In this document: positions 7,840 through 15,310 of the stretch, piece after piece
How the letters are laid out: each line of letters begins with the position of its first letter
How positions within the stretch are numbered: the first letter of the stretch is position 1
IMG/VR virus record: IMGVR_UViG_3300043429_000632
Span: 1 to 33,334 of that record
Strand: one strand, 5' to 3'
Length of the DNA: 33,334 nucleotides
Source: a virus
Notes under the pieces: generated by a model
What the model saw: the letters and a program-made list of their open reading frames with translations, nothing else
The model's database searches: none
Told to the model about the DNA's origin: nothing
Translations under genes and position numbers: made by a program

Positions 7840-8277
7840 ATGAGTGACAAAGCTACTTATGATGCGTACATCCAGGAGGTCATTGAGCACCACCGATTAC
7901 CACGCATGAACGAAGCGCAGCTGATTACCTGGTCGAATGCCATTTCGCATCACCAGGGCGCATTTTGGGATGAGGTGCGCGTCAAGATTGGCAAGGCATT
8001 GGAAGCGCTCGCGAGCGTCGACGCACAGAACACTGATTTTTCATTTGCAGGAGTGACAAACATGAAACTGGTAGCAGCACTGGGGGGCATTATGATGGGC
8101 GTTCGTTGGTTTGTTGCTGTGTATCAGATTACTAAGCTGGATGGCTCATACGAATACATCGAAGAGCGCACCATTGCAGGTGAAGCGACACAGATCACCC
8201 ACACGACACGGGAAGCAGCCTACACCAGCGCTAAGGCATTCAGTGACGCAATGAAAGGCAAGGAGCAGGCACAATGA
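7840..8277 (+). CDS. Hypothetical early protein
   Basis: A 145-residue protein of unknown function. Start ATG 7840 is chosen because GGAGAAG lies just upstream; upstream in-frame extension would read through the hairpin at 7798-7825. The N-terminal half is helical. The second half has a short hydrophobic stretch (KLVAALGGIMMGVRWFVAVYQI, about residues 70-91) followed by a two-strand segment and a Ser/Thr-rich helix. The last bases overlap the next gene by four. Confidence 0.65.
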   Translation: MSDKATYDAYIQEVIEHHRLPRMNEAQLITWSNAISHHQGAFWDEVRVKIGKALEALASVDAQNTDFSFAGVTNMKLVAALGGIMMGVRWFVAVYQITKLDGSYEYIEERTIAGEATQITHTTREAAYTSAKAFSDAMKGKEQAQ

Positions 8278-8612
8278 CTGACGGCATGTACCAGTATCAC
8301 CCAGCAACGATATCGATGACCATGTATGGCATTCGGTTTGATTATCCGAAACCCGCTGTGTCACTGCTCATTGACCTCGACGACGGACGACGCGCCAGTT
8401 TGACGTACATGGAACCAGAAGAGCAGATTGTGATGTTCGGTATTTTGCACACGACACGGCTGCACCAAATACGCAATAAATCAGTGATGCTGGCCACCCA
8501 CGGTCACACCATCGTAGGCATTACAGCGGTTATTGATATTAATCGCATTGCATATAGCACGAAGGGGTATACACGATGGGAGGATTTGAAGACGTCGTGG
8601 CGGCAACACTAG
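8274..8612 (+). CDS. Hypothetical early protein
   Basis: A 112-residue protein, beta-rich in the first two thirds, with no catalytic or metal motif that I recognise. It overlaps its upstream neighbour (ATGA) and, at its 3' end, a small membrane peptide gene in another frame. Tight packing and a shared operon support it being a real gene. Function unknown. Confidence 0.65.
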   Translation: MTDGMYQYHPATISMTMYGIRFDYPKPAVSLLIDLDDGRRASLTYMEPEEQIVMFGILHTTRLHQIRNKSVMLATHGHTIVGITAVIDINRIAYSTKGYTRWEDLKTSWRQH

Positions 8613-8662
8613 GTATTTTCGTTGTCTGTTTTATCATTGCAGGGAGTACGTATCATGCCTGA
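8576..8662 (+). CDS. 28-residue single-pass membrane peptide
   Basis: A short reading frame from ATG 8576 to TGA 8660-8662. GAAGGGG lies at a good distance upstream. The peptide is MGGFEDVVA followed by a hydrophobic stretch (ATLGIFVVCFIIAG) and a short polar tail, so it is one predicted membrane segment. It overlaps the ends of both neighbours (8612 and 8655), consistent with translational coupling. Too short for homology; a host-membrane-targeted peptide is possible but unproven. Confidence 0.5.
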   Translation: MGGFEDVVAATLGIFVVCFIIAGSTYHA

Positions 8663-9134
8663 GCTGCCGACAAAGTACGAGGTGAGTTTTCTTAATCACC
8701 TGGCACCATGCCTGACCGAAGCGGATGTGATTTATCTCGATCAGGTGTTGGTGTTAAACACTTCTGATGACTGGGTGGCAGGATACGAAGCTATGCGCAA
8801 TGGGTATGCATACCGTATCTGGTTGCAAATTGCGCGTATTCCGGTGTGGGCTGTGAAGGAAGAGGACGAAACAACATACTACTGGACTGAGTCATTTGAC
8901 GAAGCAGTGGCGTGGGTGGCAGATCAGCTGAGTGTGCCTATTATCTACCGAGAAAGTGTCTATGTACCGAAGACGATTCCGAGCACCTGGTACGAACAGT
9001 CAGGGCAGTCGACAGATGCAGATGCGCGTGCCAGTCGAAATTTTGGAACGCATGAAGACATTGGCCGTCAGCGAGCGCATGAGCACGAGCGGTTGGGCGC
9101 TGACACAATTGATTCGGGTTTTGTCGGAAATTGA
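8655..9134 (+). CDS. Hypothetical early protein with overlong C-terminal overlap
   Basis: A 159-residue protein of unknown function. Start ATG 8655 follows GCAGGGAG. Residues 1-115 look like a folded alpha/beta domain (several Trp and Tyr, acidic). The last roughly 40 residues are low in hydrophobics and overlap the following ribbon-helix-helix gene for 119 bases in another frame. That tail may be a by-product of a lost stop codon. Confidence 0.6.
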   Translation: MPELPTKYEVSFLNHLAPCLTEADVIYLDQVLVLNTSDDWVAGYEAMRNGYAYRIWLQIARIPVWAVKEEDETTYYWTESFDEAVAWVADQLSVPIIYRESVYVPKTIPSTWYEQSGQSTDADARASRNFGTHEDIGRQRAHEHERLGADTIDSGFVGN

Positions 9135-9204
9135 AGCACGTGGTGATGCATCACCACGTGCCGACGCTGTGGCACAGACACAGCAAAAGGAGTATAGCAA
9201 ATGA
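9016..9204 (+). CDS. Ribbon-helix-helix DNA-binding protein (putative regulator)
   Basis: A 62-residue protein starting at ATG 9016 (ATG 9022 possible). It has the Arc/MetJ/CopG pattern: a short strand MQMRVPVEI, helix A (LERMKTLAVSERM), then a turn STSGWALTQLIRVLSEIEARG forming helix B. Such dimers bind operators in the major groove through the strand. Its ATGA overlap with the next gene supports the end point. The ribosome site is weak. It could regulate the early promoters at 7496 and 16242. Confidence 0.65.
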   Translation: MQMRVPVEILERMKTLAVSERMSTSGWALTQLIRVLSEIEARGDASPRADAVAQTQQKEYSK

Positions 9205-9548
9205 TGGAATATAAGCCTGATCTGCTGGCAGATGCAATTTACAATTACATGGAAATTGCAGACGAAGTAGCAGATTTTGAAAAGCAGCTCAAAGACCAGC
9301 GCACTAATATCGAAAACTTATTGCACGAAGCAGAGCTGGGGAGCTATACGGTCAAGGGTGTTGCTACTGCTCGCATTGCACCTGGCTATGATCGCAATGG
9401 CTACGACACCGACGCGCTCGATAAGCTGGTGATGAGCCTGATTGAGGCGAATACCGAAATTACTGACCACCTGGCGCGCAAGATTCGCGAGTGCAAGAAG
9501 GTCACTACCGTGAAAGCGTCGTTGCGTATCGAAAAGGATAAGCGCTAA
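9201..9548 (+). CDS. Hypothetical protein with N-terminal coiled coil
   Basis: A 115-residue protein. Residues 1-45 are a strongly helical, heptad-like segment (MEIADEVADFEKQLKDQRT). A short beta portion and a second helical half follow, with a basic C-terminus. Start ATG 9201 (or 9204) follows AAAGGAG. It is cotranscribed with SSB-like and primase-helicase genes, so a replication or recombination accessory role is plausible. Function not recognised. Confidence 0.6.
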   Translation: MMEYKPDLLADAIYNYMEIADEVADFEKQLKDQRTNIENLLHEAELGSYTVKGVATARIAPGYDRNGYDTDALDKLVMSLIEANTEITDHLARKIRECKKVTTVKASLRIEKDKR

Positions 9549-9757
9549 TGGCCAGGCCAGTACTCGCAATGCCGACATCGTTGCATCGACGACTGAGGCA
9601 GACCGCAGAGTTGTACAACATTTCAGTATCTGCAATCGTGGTGACTATCTTGCTGGCGTTTTTCGAGAATGCGAGCAGTGAAGCAATAGATACTATGGCA
9701 CGGGTTGCGCGTGCTCGCATGAATGATCAGGAGGGATTGCATGAGCTGGAAGACTGA
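9548..9757 (+). CDS. Second ribbon-helix-helix-like protein
   Basis: A 69-residue protein with the pattern MARPVLAMPTSLHRRLRQTAELYNISVSAIVVTILLAFF: a strand with alternating residues, helix A (LHRRLRQTAELYN), a turn (ISVSA) and helix B. This is the general shape of a CopG/Arc-type repressor. It has a short C-terminal extension that is helical and acidic. It overlaps both neighbours. Two such genes less than 400 bases apart suggest a local regulatory pair; target unknown. Confidence 0.6.
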   Translation: MARPVLAMPTSLHRRLRQTAELYNISVSAIVVTILLAFFENASSEAIDTMARVARARMNDQEGLHELED

Positions 9758-10541
9758 TGGCGAAGGACTGCAGTGGGAGCGTGACAGCCGAGCCGACGCA
9801 CAGCCCCGTATTCGTTGGAATAACGGTCGCAAAGTGGGCCGCAGTGGTGACCCAGGCTGTTTCTATGTGAAAGCTGATTATGTGAGCGGTACCCCAGATG
9901 GGTGGACAGAATCGAATCTGTTTCCCAACGAAGAGGGCTTTGAAACCCCGTTCATTTCGCTGATTGTGCTGGGGCGACGCTCACAGCCATTCACCCAGAA
10001 TGGCAAGTTTGTCACCTGGCATACCCAGTACCAGCGTGATCAGGGCATGAAAATCTACACGGAGCTGTACTGCCTGATGAAGGGATACAGTGACCCGGTG
10101 ATTTTTACCTGCAAGGGGTGGACAGCCCAGCGCGTCGTTGGTGCGAAGCGCAGCGTCATGGCAGACCACGAGGAGTTTGTAGTGAAAGTGGCAAACGCGC
10201 AGGCAAAGAAACCGCTGCCGTCGTGGGCATTCTGGATGACGTTTGGTGGTGTGTACGACGCAAAGGGTCAGCCACATTTCACCCAGGTGGGCGACGGCTC
10301 ACAGTCGACGGTGTTGCACGATATCGCCATCAAAGACATCAAGGCAGCAGCCACCGAAGCGCAGCTGGGAGAGCTGTACATTGGTCATGATCTGTTGGTG
10401 AAGGCTGCCGAAATGCGTAGCGAGCTCATTGCCAGCAAGTGGCAAGACCAGCGACGGGGCAACGTCGACGCAGAGCCCACGCCACCGACGAACACCGTGC
10501 AGCCATTGGCAGACGACGAGGACGACGAACGACCGTTCTAG
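9741..10541 (+). CDS. Putative single-stranded DNA-binding protein with acidic tail
   Basis: A 266-residue protein with a beta-rich, OB-like central region (residues about 20-190) with many aromatic residues and 'FISLIVLGRRSQPF' and 'IYTELYCLMKGY' segments. A flexible Pro/Thr linker leads to the C-terminal tip ADDEDDERPF. The tip closely mimics the acidic DDDxPF tail by which bacterial SSB proteins recruit partners. It lies directly upstream of the primase-helicase gene, the usual neighbour of phage SSBs. Start ATG has GGAGGG upstream. The fold assignment is inference; the tail is seen. Confidence 0.55.
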   Translation: MSWKTDGEGLQWERDSRADAQPRIRWNNGRKVGRSGDPGCFYVKADYVSGTPDGWTESNLFPNEEGFETPFISLIVLGRRSQPFTQNGKFVTWHTQYQRDQGMKIYTELYCLMKGYSDPVIFTCKGWTAQRVVGAKRSVMADHEEFVVKVANAQAKKPLPSWAFWMTFGGVYDAKGQPHFTQVGDGSQSTVLHDIAIKDIKAAATEAQLGELYIGHDLLVKAAEMRSELIASKWQDQRRGNVDAEPTPPTNTVQPLADDEDDERPF

Positions 10542-10561
10542 GGATTGTATTTTTTCGGTGC

Positions 10562-10588
10562 ACCACGCTCGATACTGTCGGGCGTGGT
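10562..10588 (+). other. Hairpin in primase-helicase leader
   Basis: ACCACGC (10562-10568) and GCGTGGT (10582-10588) form a 7-bp stem with a 13-base loop in the 66-base gap upstream of the primase-helicase start at 10608. Only a TTTG follows, so it is at best a weak terminator or attenuator. The gap also contains the palindrome GGTGCACC (10558-10565). Confidence 0.35.
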
Positions 10589-10607
10589 TTGCCATTGAGG
10601 CACCAGC

Positions 10608-12632
10608 ATGAGCACAGCACAGGCGCTGCTAGAGGCGCTGGGATTATCACCCAGGCCAGATGGTCAATATCGACTGAATTCACCATTGCGCGCAAACTCT
10701 GACAGCAACAGTTTTTCACTGCACATCACCGACGACGAGCACGGTGTGTGGACTGATCACGTCACCAGTGAATCAGGCACACTATACGACCTCATTGAGC
10801 GTGCGCCACAGCTGGGCGTAGAGCGCCCAGGAGCGTCGATAGATACCAGTAAGCGGGTTTATACCGACCACCTCGATTACGCGGCGCAAAAGGGCGTTTC
10901 TTGGGATGTTTTTGCCAGTGCTGGCATGCGAGCCATACGCTACATGCGCAGGCCAGCAATCAGCATTGCGACAAACAACGGTACCAGGTACCGTTTTCTT
11001 GACTATCGAGGCGGCGATACTTACACCAACGAAAAGGGATTTACTGCGTGCTGGTACAAGCTGCCTGAAGCTATCAAAATGGCGCGTGCGACGGGTCACC
11101 CGCTGGTGTACTGCAATGGGGAAGCCAGCACCGTCGTTGCCCAGCATTTCGGTATACCAGCAATCACCCTGGCAGGCGGTGGCGAGCGCAACATTACCAG
11201 CTCGCTTATTGCTGAGCTGGTGACCGTGTGGAGCGGTGCTGTGGTCGTCGCGCTGGATTGTGACAAAGCTGGTCGCACTGCCAGCGCCAAAGTCACTAAG
11301 GCGCTGAATGATGCAAAGCTCAAAGCCTATGCTGTCGATATGCAGCTTGGTACCGGTGGTGATCTGGCAGACTGGGCAAAACTCTACGCAGCCGACGCAA
11401 TGGCGCAGCTGCAGGCATTGCAGCCGGTGAGCTTCGCACAATCGAATACGCTGCAGTTTTCTACCATCAGCGCATACGACCTGGATAGAAAATCGTTTGC
11501 AGCACTGAACTGGATCGTAGAGGATATTTTGCCAGAAGGGTGTTTTATCCTGGCAGGTAAACCGAAGAGCCGAAAATCATGGGCTGCTACGCACATAGCG
11601 CGCTGTGTAGCGATGGGAAAACCCGTATTTGGGCAATACACGGTGAATGCAAAACTGGTGAGCGGCAAAACGACCAGCACACCAGCGCGTGTGCTGTATT
11701 TAGACCTTGAGAGCAACGAGAGACGCATGCAGAGCCGACTGCGCCAGATGGATACTGGCGAAGAGGCGAGCAAGATTTTTGACATAGCTACCGAGTGGAG
11801 CAGAGGCACCCAGGCCGTCGACGACCTTGAAGCGTATCTGATGAAATACCCAGACACTGCGCTGATCGTCGTTGACATTCTCGAGAATATTCGAGCACCT
11901 CGCGAAAAGAATGCACACCCGTACAGTGAGGATTACGACGCAGTAAAACCACTAAATGTGTTAGCAGAAAAGTACCACTGCGCAATTCTCGTCATTCACC
12001 ACACGAGAAAATCGAAGGGAGACGACGTATTCGACGAAATCAGCGGCACCACTGGTTTATACGGTGGTGTGGCTGGGATGTACATTCTGCAGCGCATGGC
12101 TGCTGACGAAAAGTACACAGAACTACACGTCAGAGGTCGTGACATTGCAATGGATGATAAACGGCTGTTGTCGTGGAATGAGCAATTTGCACACCATGAG
12201 CTTGCTGGGGATATCGAAACCATTAATGCAACGAAGCTACAGCGCATCATCCTGGAAGCGCTCGACAACAATGCACGGCTCATGCCCAAACAGATAGCTG
12301 GGCTGATCGGCAAAGCAGAGAATGCCACCTGGAATGCGCTGAAACGCATGAAAGAGCTAGGCATGGTCAAACAGGACAGCACAGGGAAATACCTAAGCGT
12401 AAAACCGGTGGCAGCGTACGTACCGACAGGATACGAGGCGCAGGCTGACGAAGAGCCAGCGCCAGTGGCACCGATGGCGTACAAGGCATTGCATCTGATA
12501 CCAGAAAACCGTGTGGCAGAGCTCAGGGGTTTGTACCAGATAGGCAATTTTGCACGCGCTGAACAGATTGCAGGGGTGTGGGTGAAAACGCGGCCACTGC
12601 TCGATGCACTGAGAGGAGAAATACTGCAATGA
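10608..12632 (+). CDS. Toprim primase-helicase
   Basis: A 674-residue two-part replication protein. The N-terminal about 70 residues have the layout of a CHC2-like primase zinc domain but without the Cys residues. A Toprim domain follows with E172 (NGEAS) and D217/D219 (ALDCDKAG). The helicase domain has a Walker A-like loop GKPKSRKS at 317-324 with R322 in place of the usual Gly, and a hydrophobic strand ending in D423 as Walker B. HHTRKSK follows, as in RepA/AAA_25 hexameric helicases. A winged-helix-like tail lies at about 550-610. It would unwind and prime DNA at the fork; the operon holds an SSB-like neighbour. Confidence 0.85.
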   Translation: MSTAQALLEALGLSPRPDGQYRLNSPLRANSDSNSFSLHITDDEHGVWTDHVTSESGTLYDLIERAPQLGVERPGASIDTSKRVYTDHLDYAAQKGVSWDVFASAGMRAIRYMRRPAISIATNNGTRYRFLDYRGGDTYTNEKGFTACWYKLPEAIKMARATGHPLVYCNGEASTVVAQHFGIPAITLAGGGERNITSSLIAELVTVWSGAVVVALDCDKAGRTASAKVTKALNDAKLKAYAVDMQLGTGGDLADWAKLYAADAMAQLQALQPVSFAQSNTLQFSTISAYDLDRKSFAALNWIVEDILPEGCFILAGKPKSRKSWAATHIARCVAMGKPVFGQYTVNAKLVSGKTTSTPARVLYLDLESNERRMQSRLRQMDTGEEASKIFDIATEWSRGTQAVDDLEAYLMKYPDTALIVVDILENIRAPREKNAHPYSEDYDAVKPLNVLAEKYHCAILVIHHTRKSKGDDVFDEISGTTGLYGGVAGMYILQRMAADEKYTELHVRGRDIAMDDKRLLSWNEQFAHHELAGDIETINATKLQRIILEALDNNARLMPKQIAGLIGKAENATWNALKRMKELGMVKQDSTGKYLSVKPVAAYVPTGYEAQADEEPAPVAPMAYKALHLIPENRVAELRGLYQIGNFARAEQIAGVWVKTRPLLDALRGEILQ

Positions 12633-13018
12633 GAAATCACGGGATGTGGAACCCACAGTGTGTGGCGTGCCATTCGTCGTTTCGACTGGAATCACCCGAC
12701 GGCATTGCACTGTGTGAATACTGCCGAAAGAATCAGCAGGCGACGATGAACCAGGCACGCGCCATGATCGATACGTATAACGCGCTGCTTGTCGACCAAA
12801 TTGAGGCGCTGTGCGACGACGACAGCGACCGGTACAGCGCTATGTACCATGCCGACTGCAACACACCAGCGAATAAGCGCGCTAGTTTTGAGCGACGGAT
12901 ACAGCGCACCATCGATGCAGGTGGTGCGCTCGCTGTTGCGCTCATCACCCGCAATGCCATGCGCAAGGCAGTCGTACATGAGCAGCTCCTACGTGCGCTG
13001 TACGCAGCGGTGGTGTAG
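12629..13018 (+). CDS. Small zinc-ribbon protein of replication operon
   Basis: A 129-residue protein with a CxxC...CxxC pair at the N-terminus (CVAC then CEYC, 18 residues apart), which suggests a treble-clef or zinc-ribbon DNA/RNA-binding domain. A helical region follows. ATG 12629 overlaps the stop of the primase-helicase gene (ATGA), so it is translationally coupled. The primase-helicase itself lacks zinc-binding cysteines, so a partner zinc domain supplied in trans is an attractive idea but untested. Function otherwise unknown. Confidence 0.6.
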   Translation: MRNHGMWNPQCVACHSSFRLESPDGIALCEYCRKNQQATMNQARAMIDTYNALLVDQIEALCDDDSDRYSAMYHADCNTPANKRASFERRIQRTIDAGGALAVALITRNAMRKAVVHEQLLRALYAAVV

Positions 13019-13020
13019 CT

Positions 13021-14118
13021 ATGGCACGTAAAGCGCATTTCGATGAAAAAGAGCTCAAAGTGTATGTAGCAGAGCATGGCGTCAAAGCTGCTCGAGACCA
13101 TTACAAGACGTCATACGAGCGCATTTACCGTATCATCGGTGACCCTGGTATCAGACGACCGTATTTAGACCCGACGACGCTGCGCAGGGATTTGCGCAGG
13201 TTTGAGTACAACGTACGATTACTGGCCAGATACTATGATGTGCACTATGCGACAGTGTACGACTGGCTACGGGTGCACAATATCAGATCCAGTAAGCCAA
13301 ACTGGTCGAAAGCCGACGATGCATACATCAAAGAACACGCGTTTGATAGATCGGTGTCATCCATTGCGAAACATTTAGGCCGTTCACGTCTGGCAGTGCA
13401 AAATCGGTATCACCTGCTAGGCCTGACTGTGAAACGCATGCTGGGGTACCGTATCGAAGACATTGCAGCAGACTGGGGAGTACCACACGCGTGGATTGAG
13501 CAGGCCAGGCGAAAGCACGGATTACCCTACCGAAAGCATGCCAGCAAAAATATTTCCTATGATCCCGAGGCCGTCTGGCAGTGGCTTGAAGATGGGCATG
13601 TACTTCGCCTCGATTTCGACACCATCGATAAACGCCACTACGATCTACGCCAGCTATACAAAGAAGCGCGCAAGATATTTGTCACCCGCAAAGAGCTGTT
13701 TGAAATGGGGTACACGCGAGAGTCAAATACTTCGCGAAAGCTGCTCAAACTGGTACAGCCGATATACCTGCATGGCACCGAAGGGTATGTGTACCGTCGT
13801 TCCGACATTTTCGAGCACATGGTCGCACATCGATGGTCAGGCAATCCGAGAGCGACGAAGGATCAGTGGTGGTACCAGGAAATTATTGATGAGTGCGCAC
13901 GACGGTATGTGACATCCCAGGCACTGCGATATGCTATCCAGGCTGGGCGAGACATATCGATAAATCACCCGCTCGAGCCGAAGCAGGTGCATTTCGGATT
14001 GTATGACCGCGCATCGGTGATACGGTATTTGCAGGCACGTCGCAGTGACGCAGCGCTGACGGTACGGAGGTTGGCAGAGTATGAAGAAATTGAGCTACGC
14101 TGCACGTCGAATCGATGA
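13021..14118 (+). CDS. Multi-HTH DNA-binding protein (origin-binding candidate)
   Basis: A 365-residue basic protein with repeated helix-turn-helix-like segments. I can see at least four: about 8-40, 55-85 (NVRLLARYYDVHYATVYDWLR), 105-135 (SVSSIAKHLGRSRLAVQNRYHLLG) and 140-165 (RIEDIAADWGVPHAWIEQARRKHG). MerR/excisionase-like pieces follow in the C-terminal half (VTRKELFEMGYTR, VTSQALRYAIQAGR). It is the last but one gene before the iteron-like array at 14391. A replication initiator or a large transcription regulator are the main possibilities; the gene order favours the first but does not prove it. Confidence 0.65.
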   Translation: MARKAHFDEKELKVYVAEHGVKAARDHYKTSYERIYRIIGDPGIRRPYLDPTTLRRDLRRFEYNVRLLARYYDVHYATVYDWLRVHNIRSSKPNWSKADDAYIKEHAFDRSVSSIAKHLGRSRLAVQNRYHLLGLTVKRMLGYRIEDIAADWGVPHAWIEQARRKHGLPYRKHASKNISYDPEAVWQWLEDGHVLRLDFDTIDKRHYDLRQLYKEARKIFVTRKELFEMGYTRESNTSRKLLKLVQPIYLHGTEGYVYRRSDIFEHMVAHRWSGNPRATKDQWWYQEIIDECARRYVTSQALRYAIQAGRDISINHPLEPKQVHFGLYDRASVIRYLQARRSDAALTVRRLAEYEEIELRCTSNR

Positions 14119-14386
14119 CAATCAAGGCATCATTGTCGAGGCGCTGCGCAGAGCTGGCGCCACGGTGATTTTGCTGCATGCCGTCGGCAAAGGGGTACCT
14201 GATCTACTTGTCGGGTACCACGGGGTGACCGCGCTTGTCGAGGTGAAAAACCCCGTGCTCAAAGGGAAACTGAACACCTTGCAGCTCGCCTGGTGTGCAG
14301 AGTGGCGCGGCAGTTTGGTACACGTCGTGCACACGCCAGACGAAGCCGTGGCCGTGCTTGAGCTGATTCGGCAGCACCTGCAATGA
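14081..14386 (+). CDS. VRR-NUC domain nuclease
   Basis: A 101-residue protein with the compact VRR-NUC pattern. It has an E in the first helix (GIIVEALRRAG), then GVPDLLVGYHG, where the Asp binds metal, then LVEVKNP with the catalytic E-x-K, then a Q-x-x-W helix and a final beta-alpha unit. Stand-alone VRR-NUC proteins in phages are structure-specific or Holliday-junction-type nucleases. The gene overlaps its neighbour by 38 bases and closes the replication operon, immediately before the putative origin. Confidence 0.8.
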   Translation: MKKLSYAARRIDDNQGIIVEALRRAGATVILLHAVGKGVPDLLVGYHGVTALVEVKNPVLKGKLNTLQLAWCAEWRGSLVHVVHTPDEAVAVLELIRQHLQ

Positions 14387-14390
14387 GGTG

Positions 14391-14776
14391 ATACACGTGT
14401 ATATACACGCGTGTATATACACGTGTATCAGATGTGTCGACCAGCGCCATACACGTGGCGCTGTTTTTTTGTGTGCATTGCGTGTTTGGCATATTGACGC
14501 GGAAAACGTCAAATGTGTGTCATTGCGTGTATGAAAACGTGTATGAAAACGTGTGTTTCTGAAAAAAAACGTGTATGGCGTGTATCAAGTGGCATATAGG
14601 GCATTAGAACGCCAAAAATCCCATACACGTCTGATACACGTCATACACGTTTGGTGGTGAAAACGTGTATGAAACGTGTATGGTTTGATACACGTCATAC
14701 ACGTCATACACATACACACACATACATACACGCCATACACATACAGAATACATACAAGATATATATATATATATAT
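14391..14776. repeat. Iteron-like array plus AT tract (replication origin candidate)
   Basis: The 8-mer ATACACGT (or its complement ACGTGTAT) occurs 14 times exactly in both orientations between 14391 and 14704. Two pairs overlap as the palindrome ATACACGTGTAT (14391, 14417). At least five single-mismatch copies are also present. Several neighbours are 9-11 bases apart, about one helical turn. TTGACG (14494) and CGTCAA (14507) form an additional inverted repeat. An alternating TA tract at about 14758-14776 follows the array and would melt easily. Iterons beside an AT-rich element define many phage and plasmid origins; the replication genes stop right before it. Confidence 0.65.
14442..14470 (+). 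terminator. Rho-independent terminator of the replication operon
   Basis: CAGCGCCA (14442-14449) pairs with TGGCGCTG (14456-14463) around a short loop, followed by seven Ts (14464-14470). It lies 55 bases after the VRR-NUC stop and inside the motif array; one ATACACGT copy spans the stem and loop. Confidence 0.85.
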
Positions 14777-14992
14777 TTCCTATCTCTATAGTTTGTTGTT
14801 CTTCGTTGTTCCCCTGATGTTCGACGTTGTTTCTGTGCTCAGTACGCAACGATGCTGGGCGACGTCATGCGGTGCCCAGATCGTTGCATATGCGCTGTTT
14901 GTACGGTGTGTCGGGCATCATCCTGGCTGCAATGTGCTGGTATGTTGCTGGTCGCAATGCTCGCGTGTATCGACGTGTGGCGCGTGGCCCAA

Positions 14993-15009
14993 AACTAATA
15001 CTATTAGTT
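14993..15009. repeat. 17-bp perfect palindrome (operator-like)
   Basis: AACTAATA (14993-15000), a central C, then TATTAGTT (15002-15009) form perfect 8-bp arms with a one-base centre. This is typical of a dimer-binding operator. AT-rich sequence continues on the right to about 15070. No promoter or gene starts nearby, so its target is unclear. Confidence 0.55.
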
Positions 15010-15206
15010 AGATTCCGAACTATTTTTTATTGTGGCCAAATTTGATTTATTTCAACGTGTATTGATTTAATACCAAAGCCTATAGACTTAGTAGACAATC
15101 GTGCATCACGCTGGATTGTACATCGTGTGCAATGGACACTATGTACTTGCAGCGTTTGTGCGATTTGGCAGCCAAAGAGCGCGCGGCGCTTCGCGCGCGC
15201 GAAAGC

Positions 15207-15271
15207 GCTCGCTGCGCTCGCCACCCAGCTCGCACGCTGGCGCGTGCTCACCCCGCTCGCTGCGCTCGCCA
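15207..15271. repeat. Direct repeat in GC-rich block
   Basis: GCTCGCTGCGCTCGCCA occurs at 15207-15223 and 15255-15271. It is preceded by a run of alternating GC around 15180-15202 that can fold back on itself (GCGCGGCGCTTCGCGCGCGC). The block is far richer in G+C than its surroundings. It could form strong structures in DNA or RNA; no function is shown. Confidence 0.7.
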
Positions 15272-15310
15272 GCGTCGACGATCGTGCTGGTATGCATCGA
15301 TAACGTTGCG

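Noticed and set aside
8932-9015. Upstream extension of the RHH gene
   Set aside because: An in-frame start at 8932 would add basic, low-information sequence lying fully inside the upstream gene. The RHH domain begins at ATG 9016.
14391-14760. Possible CRISPR array
   Set aside because: The repeats are only 8 bp, occur in both orientations and have irregular spacing without spacer-sized unique inserts.
14676-15011. Open frame of 111 codons rich in Ile, His, Thr and Tyr
   Set aside because: Its first third is translated from the CATACA/TACACG motif array and TA tract. Low complexity, no ribosome site; a chance product.
14890-15045. Small hydrophobic frame (MRCLYGVSGIILAAMCWYVAG...)
   Set aside because: It looks like a membrane segment with an Arg-rich end, but no ribosome site precedes it and the sequence lies in the gene-poor region. 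Not strong enough to report as a gene.
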